Shown here piece after piece: positions 7,775-15,676 of a stretch of 64,000 nucleotides of DNA. The notes under the pieces were generated by a model. The model did no database searches. It was not told the DNA's origin and saw only the letters and a list, made by a program, of their open reading frames with translations. Each line of letters begins with the position of its first letter. Position 1 is the first letter of the stretch. Position numbers and translations under genes: made by a program. The DNA comes from Candidatus Hadarchaeales archaeon (GTDB lineage: Archaea; Hadarchaeota; Hadarchaeia; Hadarchaeales; WYZ-LMO6): the NCBI GenBank assembly GCA_038736355.1, contig JAVYML010000003.1, positions 1-64,000 of the forward strand, given 5' to 3'.

Positions 7775-9508
7775 ATGGGGGATTCCAAGGGAGTTTCAGT
7801 AATGGTGAGCGTGGTACTCATTTTGTTGGTACTCCTGTTAGCGGGCTCTGCTCTTTTGGTTCTTTATGGGCGCTTGGCCACAAGGAGCTCGGAAGGTAGG
7901 CTGCTCAGCTTTCTCCAAACCGAGTTTTTAAATTTACAATCCTCCCTTTGGAAAATGGAAAAGGGAGAAGAATTAGAAGTAAACCTTAGGCTTAGTATTG
8001 AAAAACCCCTTCTTTCGGCTTGGGGTGGAAGAGCAGGAAGACTCCAGTTGGTTCCTTCCGGTCCTTTGTATATGAGGAGGATCACCATCACCAACCAGAA
8101 GAACTATCCCTTGTCAGACTTCCCGGTAAAAGTGGAACTCACTTCAACCAATTTCGATTTCAGCAAGGTGAAGCCCGATGGAGGGGATATAAGATTCTAC
8201 AGGGGGGAGGTTCCCCTGAGATATTATATTGAGAGTTGGACTCCATCGAACGCGGTAATATGGGTGAACGTTCCCTATCTCCCTGCTTCTGGGACCGAGA
8301 GCATAGAGATGTACTATGGGATGGAAGGTGTGGAGAGTGCCAGCGATCCCTCTGCCCTCTGGTTGATTATGGAGGACATGAGTTCCCCTCCAAAGGGGAC
8401 TTTGAAAGGCGTGGCGGAATACATTCCGAGTAGGGGATATGTGAGGCTCACTCCCAATAAAGGTAGTCTTAACGGACAGCTGGAGTATAGGCTCAATCCG
8501 GGAGAAGGCTTTTTGGCAAAATTCGAGCTTTGGGCGGGACTCTTTACAGAATTTCCTGGAGGGGAGGGGGGAGACGCTACATGGCTTTATGCGTACTGCA
8601 CCTCGACCCCCACTGACGAGGACAGAAATGCGGGTGGCTATCACTTCATTTTCGATGAATACGATGATCAAATACAAATTAAGTGGGCGGGAAGCACAGT
8701 TTTCACAGTGCAGATAACAGATATAGATAACTTAACATGGCATTCCATCGAGATAAGACATTGGAGGAAAGCAGCGGGAGAAAACGAGAACACCGAGATT
8801 TGGTATGATGGTGTAAGGGTTTGTTCCCTACAGGATTCTCCTAGATCCAAGACAGGTACTTTTTTTGGTTGGGGAGCTAGAACGGGTGGTACCAACAATG
8901 AACACAGGATCAGAAACTTGTATGTGAGAAAATATACTGACCCAGAGCCCTCGGTCGTTTTGGGTTCTGAGGAGAGGATTTTGGAGAGACCTTTTGTGGG
9001 CTTGGGCTTTGGTTCCTTGGAGGTGGAAACGAGAGGATGGTTTACCCCCACTACCCGCTTTGTTCTGGAAGGGGGGGCAGTACTGGTAGAAGATGTAAAG
9101 GGATGTCGTATGCTCTCTCCCCCTCTCCTTCTGGAGGGAGAAGGAAATACCCTCCTTCTGACTTACTTGCTGTTGGAAGGTCCTTTTTTGGAAGTTTCTT
9201 CCCTTGGGGAGAGGAAGCTCAGTTTGAGATGCATCAATATCGGTTATACAGAAATGCCTGTAGGAGGACCTAACAGAGAGAACGTGGTGGTGGATTTGAG
9301 TAGCATGGTGAGACCCAAGTACCGGAAGGCCTGGCAAGTGTACTTAGAAGATCTGAGGAATAAGCTCAATTCTAGGGGACTTAATGCCAGCTTGGACACT
9401 TTAAATCCACTCAGATTGACCATCTTGGGGACAAATACCTCAGCTGGAATTAAGGATCTCTATTATTACGAGAGGATAATGGAGGTGAAGGTTGAAGCAG
9501 TGGCTTAG
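7775..9508 (+). CDS. Pilin-like protein with DUF2341 and concanavalin-like insertion (577 aa)
   Basis: Residues 1-30 form a class III-type signal (GVSVMVSVVLILLVLLLAG). After a short stalk (SLWKMEKGEELEV) comes a DUF2341 domain at about 96-180, recognisable by RRITITN, KPDGGDIRFY and SIEMYYG, and then a lectin-like beta region to about 395. The last 170 residues (LEGGAVLVEDV, MLSPPLLL, ENVVVDLS, GIKDLYYYERI) are shared with the next two proteins. DUF2341 modules occur in many secreted prokaryotic proteins, often beside lectin-like domains. First gene of a four-gene run with overlapping ends (7775-12483), so probably one operon for a minor-pilin set. Carbohydrate or surface binding is a plausible inference. 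Confidence 0.8.
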   Translation: MGDSKGVSVMVSVVLILLVLLLAGSALLVLYGRLATRSSEGRLLSFLQTEFLNLQSSLWKMEKGEELEVNLRLSIEKPLLSAWGGRAGRLQLVPSGPLYMRRITITNQKNYPLSDFPVKVELTSTNFDFSKVKPDGGDIRFYRGEVPLRYYIESWTPSNAVIWVNVPYLPASGTESIEMYYGMEGVESASDPSALWLIMEDMSSPPKGTLKGVAEYIPSRGYVRLTPNKGSLNGQLEYRLNPGEGFLAKFELWAGLFTEFPGGEGGDATWLYAYCTSTPTDEDRNAGGYHFIFDEYDDQIQIKWAGSTVFTVQITDIDNLTWHSIEIRHWRKAAGENENTEIWYDGVRVCSLQDSPRSKTGTFFGWGARTGGTNNEHRIRNLYVRKYTDPEPSVVLGSEERILERPFVGLGFGSLEVETRGWFTPTTRFVLEGGAVLVEDVKGCRMLSPPLLLEGEGNTLLLTYLLLEGPFLEVSSLGERKLSLRCINIGYTEMPVGGPNRENVVVDLSSMVRPKYRKAWQVYLEDLRNKLNSRGLNASLDTLNPLRLTILGTNTSAGIKDLYYYERIMEVKVEAVA

Positions 9509-11258
9509 GCAAGAAGGCCTTTCTCCCATCGTGGGGGCAGTACTGGTGATAGGAATTTTCACGGGCTTAGCCATAACCGTCTATTCCTCTTATTCGAAGG
9601 CGGCTTCAAGGAACGAAGAAACGGAGACCCTGAGTTCTCTTCTCAAGAGTTTTCTGCAGTTGAAGGAGGGAATGGAGAAAATGGAGAACGGGACTACCTT
9701 GATTTTGCCTTTCAAGCTAAATGTGGGTGGAAAAACAGGTGGTACCCTATGGGTGAGTGGTCCCCCCGCTTGGTGGAACTACAGCTGGACACGCAGGATG
9801 CCCATCACCATACAGGGCTATCATCCAGCAGATTATCAGATAAAACTAGTTATCCCCAGGGCCCCCGAGATGAAAACGGATTATGGGGACCTTCGTTTCT
9901 TCGAGGAGGAGTGGGGCCTTCCCTTGCCCTACTGGATTGAGAACCGGACCCCGGACAAAGTCATAGTCTGGGTACGCAGATTCAAGGCGAACGACGGAAG
10001 AGACAACTTGATATACGTTTACTATGGGAATCCAGACGCGACGGATGCCAGCAACGGGGAGGCTACCTTCCTTCTTTTTGAAGATTTTAATGGTACGGCT
10101 TTGGATACCAGCAAGTGGACCTGGCACAATCCTAGGAATGCCTTTGGCTATTCGGTTTCAGGCGGAGAGTTCAGAATATGGACGGTCCAGAAAGGATCAT
10201 ATGCGGATGGTTACAGGGCAGGTATAACTTGTGCCAATGTTTTCCCACAGGATATCGTGGTCGAGAAGAGGTACAAATTTTTATCAGCATATCGTGAGGG
10301 TACGCAGTTTTCGCGCAACGATGATAACATGACGGATCTTGGGGGAAGATTCGGAAGCGGGGCAATTTATATTTCTACAGTTCAAGCTTCCATGTGGTAC
10401 GCTACTGGTACTTCCAGTCAAAACTTTGAGAATTTTGGTATCCTTTCTTCAAACACTTACTACATCCACCAGCTGAGGGTGAGGACCGGATTTTACATCA
10501 AGTCCTCCTATCTAGACTCAGCCAGGAACACGTTGTTGACGTCAAGCGAGTATCAGGTCACCTATCTCAGCTGGGATAATCTCAAAAGGTTTGTGGGGGT
10601 CTCGGTCTGGCATGATAGCTCGGGAGACGCTACCAACAACGATTTCTATGTAGATTGGATTCTCGTTCGAAGGTGGACTTCTCCTGAGCCCACCGTGAGC
10701 TTCGGCTCCCCGCAGAAGGTGGAGTGGGGAGAGTGGGCTGGGAGGATGGGGTTTACCCCCCAAGGTCTTGACATTGGTGATCTGAATTTGGTGGTGGAGG
10801 GTGGGGGATTGTTCAGGGTATCGGGAGGAAGCGCTGAGATGCTCTCCCCTCCGGCGCTCCTCAGGATAAGCGAAGTAAGGGAGGAAAACATGGTTAGGTG
10901 GGTGAGGGTGGATGTACGCCTTTGCTTGTTTGAGAACCGGGTATTTCAGCTGGCTGCCAATTCACCCGTTTCTCTGCGCTTTGTGTGTACCTCCGATGAG
11001 TATTCGATTTACCCTGAGGGCGGAAGGCCCAACAAGGAAAGGGTGGTCTTGAGTCTAGAGAACTGGGTCTCTCCCAATACCAGGCAGGCTTGGAGAAAGT
11101 ACTTGGAATACTTGGTATCCGTTTTTCCTCCCTACTACGGGCTTTCTCTCGACCCAACCAAGCTCGAGTTAACGGTGGAGGGTTTTGACGACACTCCGGG
11201 GGTAAAGGACATCTTGTACTACGAGAGGTATACTAGGATCGGAGTTGGGGTGGTGTGA
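9492..11258 (+). CDS. Pilin-like protein with DUF2341 insertion (588 aa)
   Basis: Paralogue of the preceding protein with the same order: membrane helix (GLSPIVGAVLVIGIFTGLA), coil-like stalk, DUF2341 (RRMPITIQGYHPADYQIKL, then YGDLRFFEEEWGLPLPYWIE and NLIYVYYGNPDATDAS), a beta-rich lectin-like part beginning LLFEDFNGTALDTSKW, and the shared C-terminal domain ending PGVKDILYYERY. The start is TTG at 9492 inside the end of the previous gene, which gives the short leader expected for a class III signal; later starts would cut into the helix. It ends overlapping the next gene by four bases. Translational coupling along the operon is likely. Confidence 0.8.
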   Translation: MKQWLRQEGLSPIVGAVLVIGIFTGLAITVYSSYSKAASRNEETETLSSLLKSFLQLKEGMEKMENGTTLILPFKLNVGGKTGGTLWVSGPPAWWNYSWTRRMPITIQGYHPADYQIKLVIPRAPEMKTDYGDLRFFEEEWGLPLPYWIENRTPDKVIVWVRRFKANDGRDNLIYVYYGNPDATDASNGEATFLLFEDFNGTALDTSKWTWHNPRNAFGYSVSGGEFRIWTVQKGSYADGYRAGITCANVFPQDIVVEKRYKFLSAYREGTQFSRNDDNMTDLGGRFGSGAIYISTVQASMWYATGTSSQNFENFGILSSNTYYIHQLRVRTGFYIKSSYLDSARNTLLTSSEYQVTYLSWDNLKRFVGVSVWHDSSGDATNNDFYVDWILVRRWTSPEPTVSFGSPQKVEWGEWAGRMGFTPQGLDIGDLNLVVEGGGLFRVSGGSAEMLSPPALLRISEVREENMVRWVRVDVRLCLFENRVFQLAANSPVSLRFVCTSDEYSIYPEGGRPNKERVVLSLENWVSPNTRQAWRKYLEYLVSVFPPYYGLSLDPTKLELTVEGFDDTPGVKDILYYERYTRIGVGVV

Positions 11259-12046
11259 TGGGGAGGGGGGTAATAACGGTGGTGGCGGCCACAGTGCTGG
11301 TGCTCCTAGTGGTTATGGCCCTTTTCCTCTTCCTCCCCCCTTTTCTCGAATCCCAGACCAAGAGTGGGGAGATGGCCCAAATGGAGGAAGTGAGGAGAAC
11401 TTTTTCCGTCCTCCAGAGCTCGCTATATCGGATGGCGGAAGGGGACTCCCTTAGTTTCGTTTTCCCCATGTCTTCTTCTTCCTTTTTTCTCTTCCCCACT
11501 GGAAAGGCAGCCTGTTTTTCCTTTGGGGTAAAATGGGAAGAAAATGATTTGGGGAGATTGAAGTACTCTATGGACACCCGTTTTTTCCCCGCCTATACCC
11601 TAAGCCTGGAAGGTGGAGGGATATTGCTGGAGCAGAGCGGTTCTTCCGTCATGACCTTTCCGCCTCTCTTGATCAGGGCCTTGGAGATTGGGGAGAATAA
11701 GGTGAGGGTGGATGTGGAGTGGATTTATCTGGTAGGGGAGAACATCAGGCTTTCCAAGAGGAGTCCGGTTACCCTTACCTTGACCTGTTTGGAGGAGAGG
11801 TATTTGGTATGGGCGGAAGAAAATTGCAATGCGGAGAATGTGGTGGTGGATTTGACGGGAAGGGTTGAGTATGAAAATGTTTGGCAAAAGTATCTAGTGG
11901 AATTGAGGGACGAGTTGAATTCGAAGGGTCTAAACGCCACCCTCTCCGGTCTAAAGCTTACCGTTTTGGGCAAAGTCACGTCCCCCGGGATAAAAGATCT
12001 TTACTATTTTGAACACCTCAGGAGGGTGGCTGTTTGGTTGGCGTAA
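11255..12046 (+). CDS. Pilin-like protein without DUF2341 (263 aa)
   Basis: Third member of the family. The N-terminal helix (GVITVVAATVLVLLVVMALFL) and stalk (LQSSLYRMAEGDSL) match the two previous proteins, and so does the C-terminal domain (LEGGGILLEQSGSSVMTFPPLL, ENVVVDLTGRV, GIKDLYYFEHL). The DUF2341/lectin block of some 300 residues is simply missing, so this is the minimal form of the fold and shows that the block is an insertion. The ATG overlaps the upstream stop by four bases (ATGA type). Likely a minor pilin partner of the two long versions; no catalytic motif is seen. Confidence 0.75.
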   Translation: MMGRGVITVVAATVLVLLVVMALFLFLPPFLESQTKSGEMAQMEEVRRTFSVLQSSLYRMAEGDSLSFVFPMSSSSFFLFPTGKAACFSFGVKWEENDLGRLKYSMDTRFFPAYTLSLEGGGILLEQSGSSVMTFPPLLIRALEIGENKVRVDVEWIYLVGENIRLSKRSPVTLTLTCLEERYLVWAEENCNAENVVVDLTGRVEYENVWQKYLVELRDELNSKGLNATLSGLKLTVLGKVTSPGIKDLYYFEHLRRVAVWLA

Positions 12047-12483
12047 GGGGAGTTTCGGTGATGGTGGGGATAATAACCCTCATAGGAATGGCAGTTCTCC
12101 TGGCTTCCTCCCTTTCCTTGGCCCTACGAAGCTGGGAAATAAAAGGTCCCCTTCAAGCCTTGTTGGAACTCAAGATGGAGAAGGATAAGTATGGAAGGGA
12201 GAATCTCGTTCTCAAGCATTTAGGAGGAGACCCCTTTCCGGAAGCCTTCAGCCTCTCCAACGGGGCCATTTCTTGGAACAACTTGGAGGTGAGAGTGAAT
12301 GGGGTGAGGGTGGAGGTGGAAGGAGAGGCCCTTTTCAACGGACAGAGTTCCACGCAGGGCAAGGTGAAATTCTCCAGAGGGGATGAACTCTCTTTCCCCC
12401 TTTCAGGGCTGAGGGAGGGAGATTCCCTTTCCGTGATTTATAGACCAGGAGGACAAATGCTCTTGGAAATCAAGGTAAGTTAA
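12034..12483 (+). CDS. Type IV pilin-like protein (149 aa)
   Basis: Short leader MVGVRGVSVMVG and one membrane helix, then a small head with NLEVRVNGVRVEVEG, RGDELSFPLSG, EGDSLSVIYRPGGQMLLEIKV. This is the head type of the 165-aa, 169-aa and giant pilins, not of the three genes before it, so the operon mixes both families. The TTG at 12034 starts within the end of the previous gene; an ATG nine codons later would remove the leader residues and is less likely. It closes the plus-strand run that began at 7775 and is convergent with the next gene, two bases away. Confidence 0.75.
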   Translation: MVGVRGVSVMVGIITLIGMAVLLASSLSLALRSWEIKGPLQALLELKMEKDKYGRENLVLKHLGGDPFPEAFSLSNGAISWNNLEVRVNGVRVEVEGEALFNGQSSTQGKVKFSRGDELSFPLSGLREGDSLSVIYRPGGQMLLEIKVS

Positions 12484-12485
12484 AC

Positions 12486-13985
12486 TCATTCCTCGGGAAG
12501 CTTGTAGGGCATCGTCCCCAGCATGATGGTCTTCCCGTACTGTCCCAGCTTCCTGTCGGCCAAACAGCTGTAGTGGAGGAGGTCCTTCCCCGAACCATCA
12601 TAGCCCTCCTCCACCATGATCTCCATCTTCTCCCTCGTGATGTCCAGGGGCCAGACCTGTCCCTTCGACCAGTCTATGGGTGGGAAGTCCTTTGGCTTCA
12701 GCCACTCTATCGTGGGATCGAAGAGCCACTTCAGCCTCGGCACTTCGTCGTAGGGTGGGACCCTTCCCGTCTTGAAGTCCACACCAGCCTCGGCCTCTAG
12801 GAGTTCCTTGTATTCCTTGGGCAGGTTTTCGGGATTTTCCCAGAGGTTTAGCTCTTTCAGCGTGGTCTCTTTGTAGATGGGGGCCGGCATGGCCGTGAGC
12901 AGGGCTCTGGGAGGAGGTATTCCATCGTCGAAGGGACGGGCGAACTCCCTGAACATCTTTCCCTCGAGTGTGAGCTTGCGAATGGAATGTAGGAGCGGAG
13001 TCTTCTTCGGTGGACTGGAATTCTTCCCCACAGCGTCGCATAATAAACCTTTGGGTCCCCTCAAGTAAAGGCCAGACATTAACCTCACGAAACCTTCCCT
13101 AGTGATGATCTTGATGAGATGTTGTTCGGGGACAGGTGGTCCATCGTAGCCATAGTATAAAAATGGCCATCCAAGCCTGTAGTTTTGATTGGCCAGCCAT
13201 ACCTCGGAGATGAAACCGGAAAAGCTCCAGCAGCTCTGTTGGCTTCCTATACCGCTCACACCAGGTGAGAGGGAGAGCACCAAGGGAAACTTAGACCAGC
13301 AGGGAAGCATCTCATCCAGGAAATCCCTTACGATGTTTCTGGCAGCGGGGAACCATTCCAGTGGGTTGATTGAGTACTTCTTGGGAAGTTCGAAAAGTCT
13401 AAGACCGGTCGTCAAATCTTTGCGGTAGGGCAAATAGGTAAAATTGGTGGGAGAAATGGTGTAGGAGCGCGGGAAGTTCATCCTCTCCTCTTCGGTCATG
13501 TGGGAAGCGAGATCCTCACTGACTCCTATGGCCCAATAAAAGGAAGGTTTTCTGTTTCTGAAATGTATACCTTCTGCCCAGTCAAATTCCATCTTCCAAA
13601 AGTCCAAATGGAACCAGACAAAGGTAGCGGGATAATCAAAGGGGAAGTTTTGAAGGACGAGGTCGGGTCTCGTGATGAAACCTGGAGGAGCTCCTAGATA
13701 TCCGAGCCATTCGGTGGTAATGAGTTCTTCCGTTTTTGGATTTTCTTTCAACATCCTTCTCCAAAGGTTGATTCCTTCCCAAACTCTGTAGGCCCATTCC
13801 ATGAATTCTTCATATGCTAGTCGGTGATAGACCCCTTCTTCCCATCTGTACTTTTCCTTCACCCAATTAGCCATCCATGGTTCTAGCTCCCAGAGCTCGG
13901 GAGGAACAAAGCGATTACCCATGCTCAGATGTTTTAACTTTTCAGAAATCTCATCTTGGAGGTAGATTACTTCACTTTTTTTCAA
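12486..13985 (-). CDS. Unrecognised protein, paralogue A (about 500 aa)
   Basis: I do not recognise this family. No signal peptide or membrane segment is visible, so it looks cytoplasmic. Features shared with paralogue B (15677-17242) include an early NW motif, LGYLGAPPG, TTGLRLFELPK, a GS/TQQ-x-x-W segment, and the block LLCDAVGK...KKTPLLHSIRKLTLEGKM. The last 112 residues are identical to paralogue B, while the rest is only about one-third identical. The listed start is TTG; the frame stays open upstream to 14078, and that extension (an LSPEGF segment) resembles the N-terminus of B, so the true start may lie upstream at a non-standard codon. Neighbours are a nitrilase and an acyl-CoA synthetase subunit. 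Confidence 0.6.
   Translation of the reverse strand: MKKSEVIYLQDEISEKLKHLSMGNRFVPPELWELEPWMANWVKEKYRWEEGVYHRLAYEEFMEWAYRVWEGINLWRRMLKENPKTEELITTEWLGYLGAPPGFITRPDLVLQNFPFDYPATFVWFHLDFWKMEFDWAEGIHFRNRKPSFYWAIGVSEDLASHMTEEERMNFPRSYTISPTNFTYLPYRKDLTTGLRLFELPKKYSINPLEWFPAARNIVRDFLDEMLPCWSKFPLVLSLSPGVSGIGSQQSCWSFSGFISEVWLANQNYRLGWPFLYYGYDGPPVPEQHLIKIITREGFVRLMSGLYLRGPKGLLCDAVGKNSSPPKKTPLLHSIRKLTLEGKMFREFARPFDDGIPPPRALLTAMPAPIYKETTLKELNLWENPENLPKEYKELLEAEAGVDFKTGRVPPYDEVPRLKWLFDPTIEWLKPKDFPPIDWSKGQVWPLDITREKMEIMVEEGYDGSGKDLLHYSCLADRKLGQYGKTIMLGTMPYKLPEE
12496..12818. repeat. 323-bp exact direct repeat, copy 1
   Basis: Identical base for base to 15687-16009 (offset 3191). It covers the 3' end of paralogue A apart from the last few bases, and both sequences diverge abruptly at its inner edge. 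See findings. Confidence 0.95.
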
Positions 13986-14133
13986 TCTGGCAAAGCCCTC
14001 CGGACTGAGCGCCAGTTCGAGATGATCTAGGTAAGCCAGGTTACCCCCCCACCCGAACTCCTTATAATAAATGTAAAACTAAAATATATCCCTTTCGGAA
14101 CATTGAAATTTTGGTACACGAAAAAATGATTCT

Positions 14134-14922
14134 GTGCACGAAGGATTGAGGCTGGCTCTTGTACAGTTCGCTAGGGGAGAAAAAAGGGAAGAGAACCTCC
14201 GTCGTATGGTGGATCTTCTTTCCACGATTTCAAGGGTGGATTTGGTCTGTCTTCCTGAGAATTGGTTGGGAAGGGAAGTGCTAGAGGAGAAGGAATGGGA
14301 GGGGGTTCTGGAGGTCTTGGCGGAGATCAGCAGGGACGGAAAATTTTTCCTCCTCACGGGAGGGACCTACTTGAGAGAAGGGAAGAAAATTTTGAGCAAA
14401 TGCTATGCCCTGAACAACGAGGGAAAAATAGTGGGGCGTTCCGATAAGCTCTTTCCCTCAAAGTCTACGGGAGAGAGGAGCTTTTTGAGCAGGGGGGAAA
14501 TCTTTGGTCCCCTCAAGCTTGCTGGGACTAAAGTTGGCGTGGTGATTTGTGTGGATGTTCTGTATCCTGAGGTATGTAGGGTACTCTGTTCGAGGGGAGT
14601 CCAACTCCTCCTCAACCCCTCCAACATTCCGGAAAACAGGGTGGAGACTTGGAAATATGTGGGGGTGACCAGGGCGTTGGAAAATGGCGTTTTCTTCGCC
14701 TTCGTCAACAATACCAGCTCGTATTATCCTGATGGAAGGAGGGTGGTGGGACACAGTTTTGTGGTTTCTCCTAAGGGGGAACTCCTGACAGAAGCTGGTG
14801 AAGAAGAAACCATTCTGAAGGTTGGACTCAATTTTTCCCTATTGAAAGAGGCAAGGTCTAGATGGCCTTTCCTTGAGGATACGAGTAAGTGGTGGAGGAG
14901 GGAATTTTTTGGCAGTGGATAA
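14134..14922 (+). CDS. Carbon-nitrogen hydrolase (nitrilase superfamily)
   Basis: 262 aa, normal for the family. The Glu-Lys-Cys triad is visible: Glu in VCLPENWLG, Lys in GRSDKLFPS, and Cys in VGVVICVDVLYPE. Members hydrolyse amides or nitriles, or transfer acyl groups; the substrate is not evident. The start is GTG (VHEGLRLALVQF); a TTG four codons on would give the more typical LRLALVQF beginning, so the exact start is open. An AT-rich TATA-like stretch at 14081-14090 may serve it. It lies between the two unrecognised paralogues and directly before the AcdB-like gene, whose promoter overlaps its stop. An amide-to-acid step followed by CoA activation is a reasonable but unproven scheme. Confidence 0.85.
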   Translation: MHEGLRLALVQFARGEKREENLRRMVDLLSTISRVDLVCLPENWLGREVLEEKEWEGVLEVLAEISRDGKFFLLTGGTYLREGKKILSKCYALNNEGKIVGRSDKLFPSKSTGERSFLSRGEIFGPLKLAGTKVGVVICVDVLYPEVCRVLCSRGVQLLLNPSNIPENRVETWKYVGVTRALENGVFFAFVNNTSSYYPDGRRVVGHSFVVSPKGELLTEAGEEETILKVGLNFSLLKEARSRWPFLEDTSKWWRREFFGSG

Positions 14923-14932
14923 TTTTTTATAC
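14923..14932 (+). promoter_or_regulatory. Putative TATA box of the AcdB-like gene
   Basis: TTTTTTATAC begins at the stop codon of the nitrilase gene and is centred 30 bp before the TTG at 14958. The spacing predicts a leaderless transcript and supports that start. Confidence 0.5.
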
Positions 14933-14957
14933 TTCACCCCCTCGTTTTCTTGATATC

Positions 14958-15674
14958 TTGGACCCGCGCGTCAAAGCGGAAGAAATCTTCGAGAGGGTAA
15001 GGGCGGAGGGAAGAAGGGAACTGATGGAGCACGAGGCTAAGGGAGTGTTGGAAGTCTATGGTATTCCTGTCAACTCCACCCTTCTCGCTAGGAATAAACA
15101 AGAGGCTCTGGAGTTCGCTAGGAAAATAGGTTATCCCGTGAACCTGAAGATTTGTTCTCCAGATATCCTCCATAAAAGCGATGCCAGAGCGGTGAAAGTG
15201 GGTCTTTCCTCCGATTCGGAGGTGGAAAGGGCCTTCGAAGAAGTAATAGCCAATGCCAAAGCCTACCGTTCCGATGCCAGAATTCTGGGCGTAACGGTTT
15301 CCCAGTATGTTCCCCAAGGAACGGAGGTCATCATAGGGGGGATGAAGGACCCCACCTTTGGACCGGTCGTGATGTTTGGGCTAGGAGGGATCTGGGTAGA
15401 AGTTCTGAAGGATGTAAGCTTTAGGCTGGCCCCCCTGGAAAGAGTGGATGCGGAGGAGATGATAGAGGAAATCAAGGGTTCTTCGGTGCTGAAGGGGCTG
15501 AGGGGAAAACCCAAGTCAGACTTGAATGCCCTAATCGAGATGCTGTTGAGGGCGGGAAAACTGCTTTCGGATTTCCCAGAGGAAATCGAGGAGATGGACA
15601 TAAACCCCATTTTCGTGTTTGAGGAGGGGAAGGGAGCGAAGGCCGTGGATGCGAGGATCATCCTTTCCAGCTGA
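14958..15674 (+). CDS. acdB: ADP-forming acyl-CoA synthetase beta subunit (ATP-grasp)
   Basis: 238 aa, the size of the stand-alone beta subunit of archaeal acetate/acyl-CoA ligase (ADP-forming). It begins with the conserved ELMEHEAKGVLEVYGIPV segment; LKICSPDILHKSDARAV holds the His implicated in phosphoryl transfer, and EVIIGGMKDPTFGPVVMFGLG and EEMDINPIFV are ATP-grasp signatures. The enzyme makes ATP from acyl-CoA and ADP in archaeal fermentation. I choose TTG 14958 because a TATA box lies about 30 bp before it and because the longer frame overlaps the nitrilase gene. The alpha subunit is not in this window. Being beside a nitrilase, it may act on an acid released from an amide. Confidence 0.85.
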   Translation: MDPRVKAEEIFERVRAEGRRELMEHEAKGVLEVYGIPVNSTLLARNKQEALEFARKIGYPVNLKICSPDILHKSDARAVKVGLSSDSEVERAFEEVIANAKAYRSDARILGVTVSQYVPQGTEVIIGGMKDPTFGPVVMFGLGGIWVEVLKDVSFRLAPLERVDAEEMIEEIKGSSVLKGLRGKPKSDLNALIEMLLRAGKLLSDFPEEIEEMDINPIFVFEEGKGAKAVDARIILSS

Positions 15675-15676
15675 GC

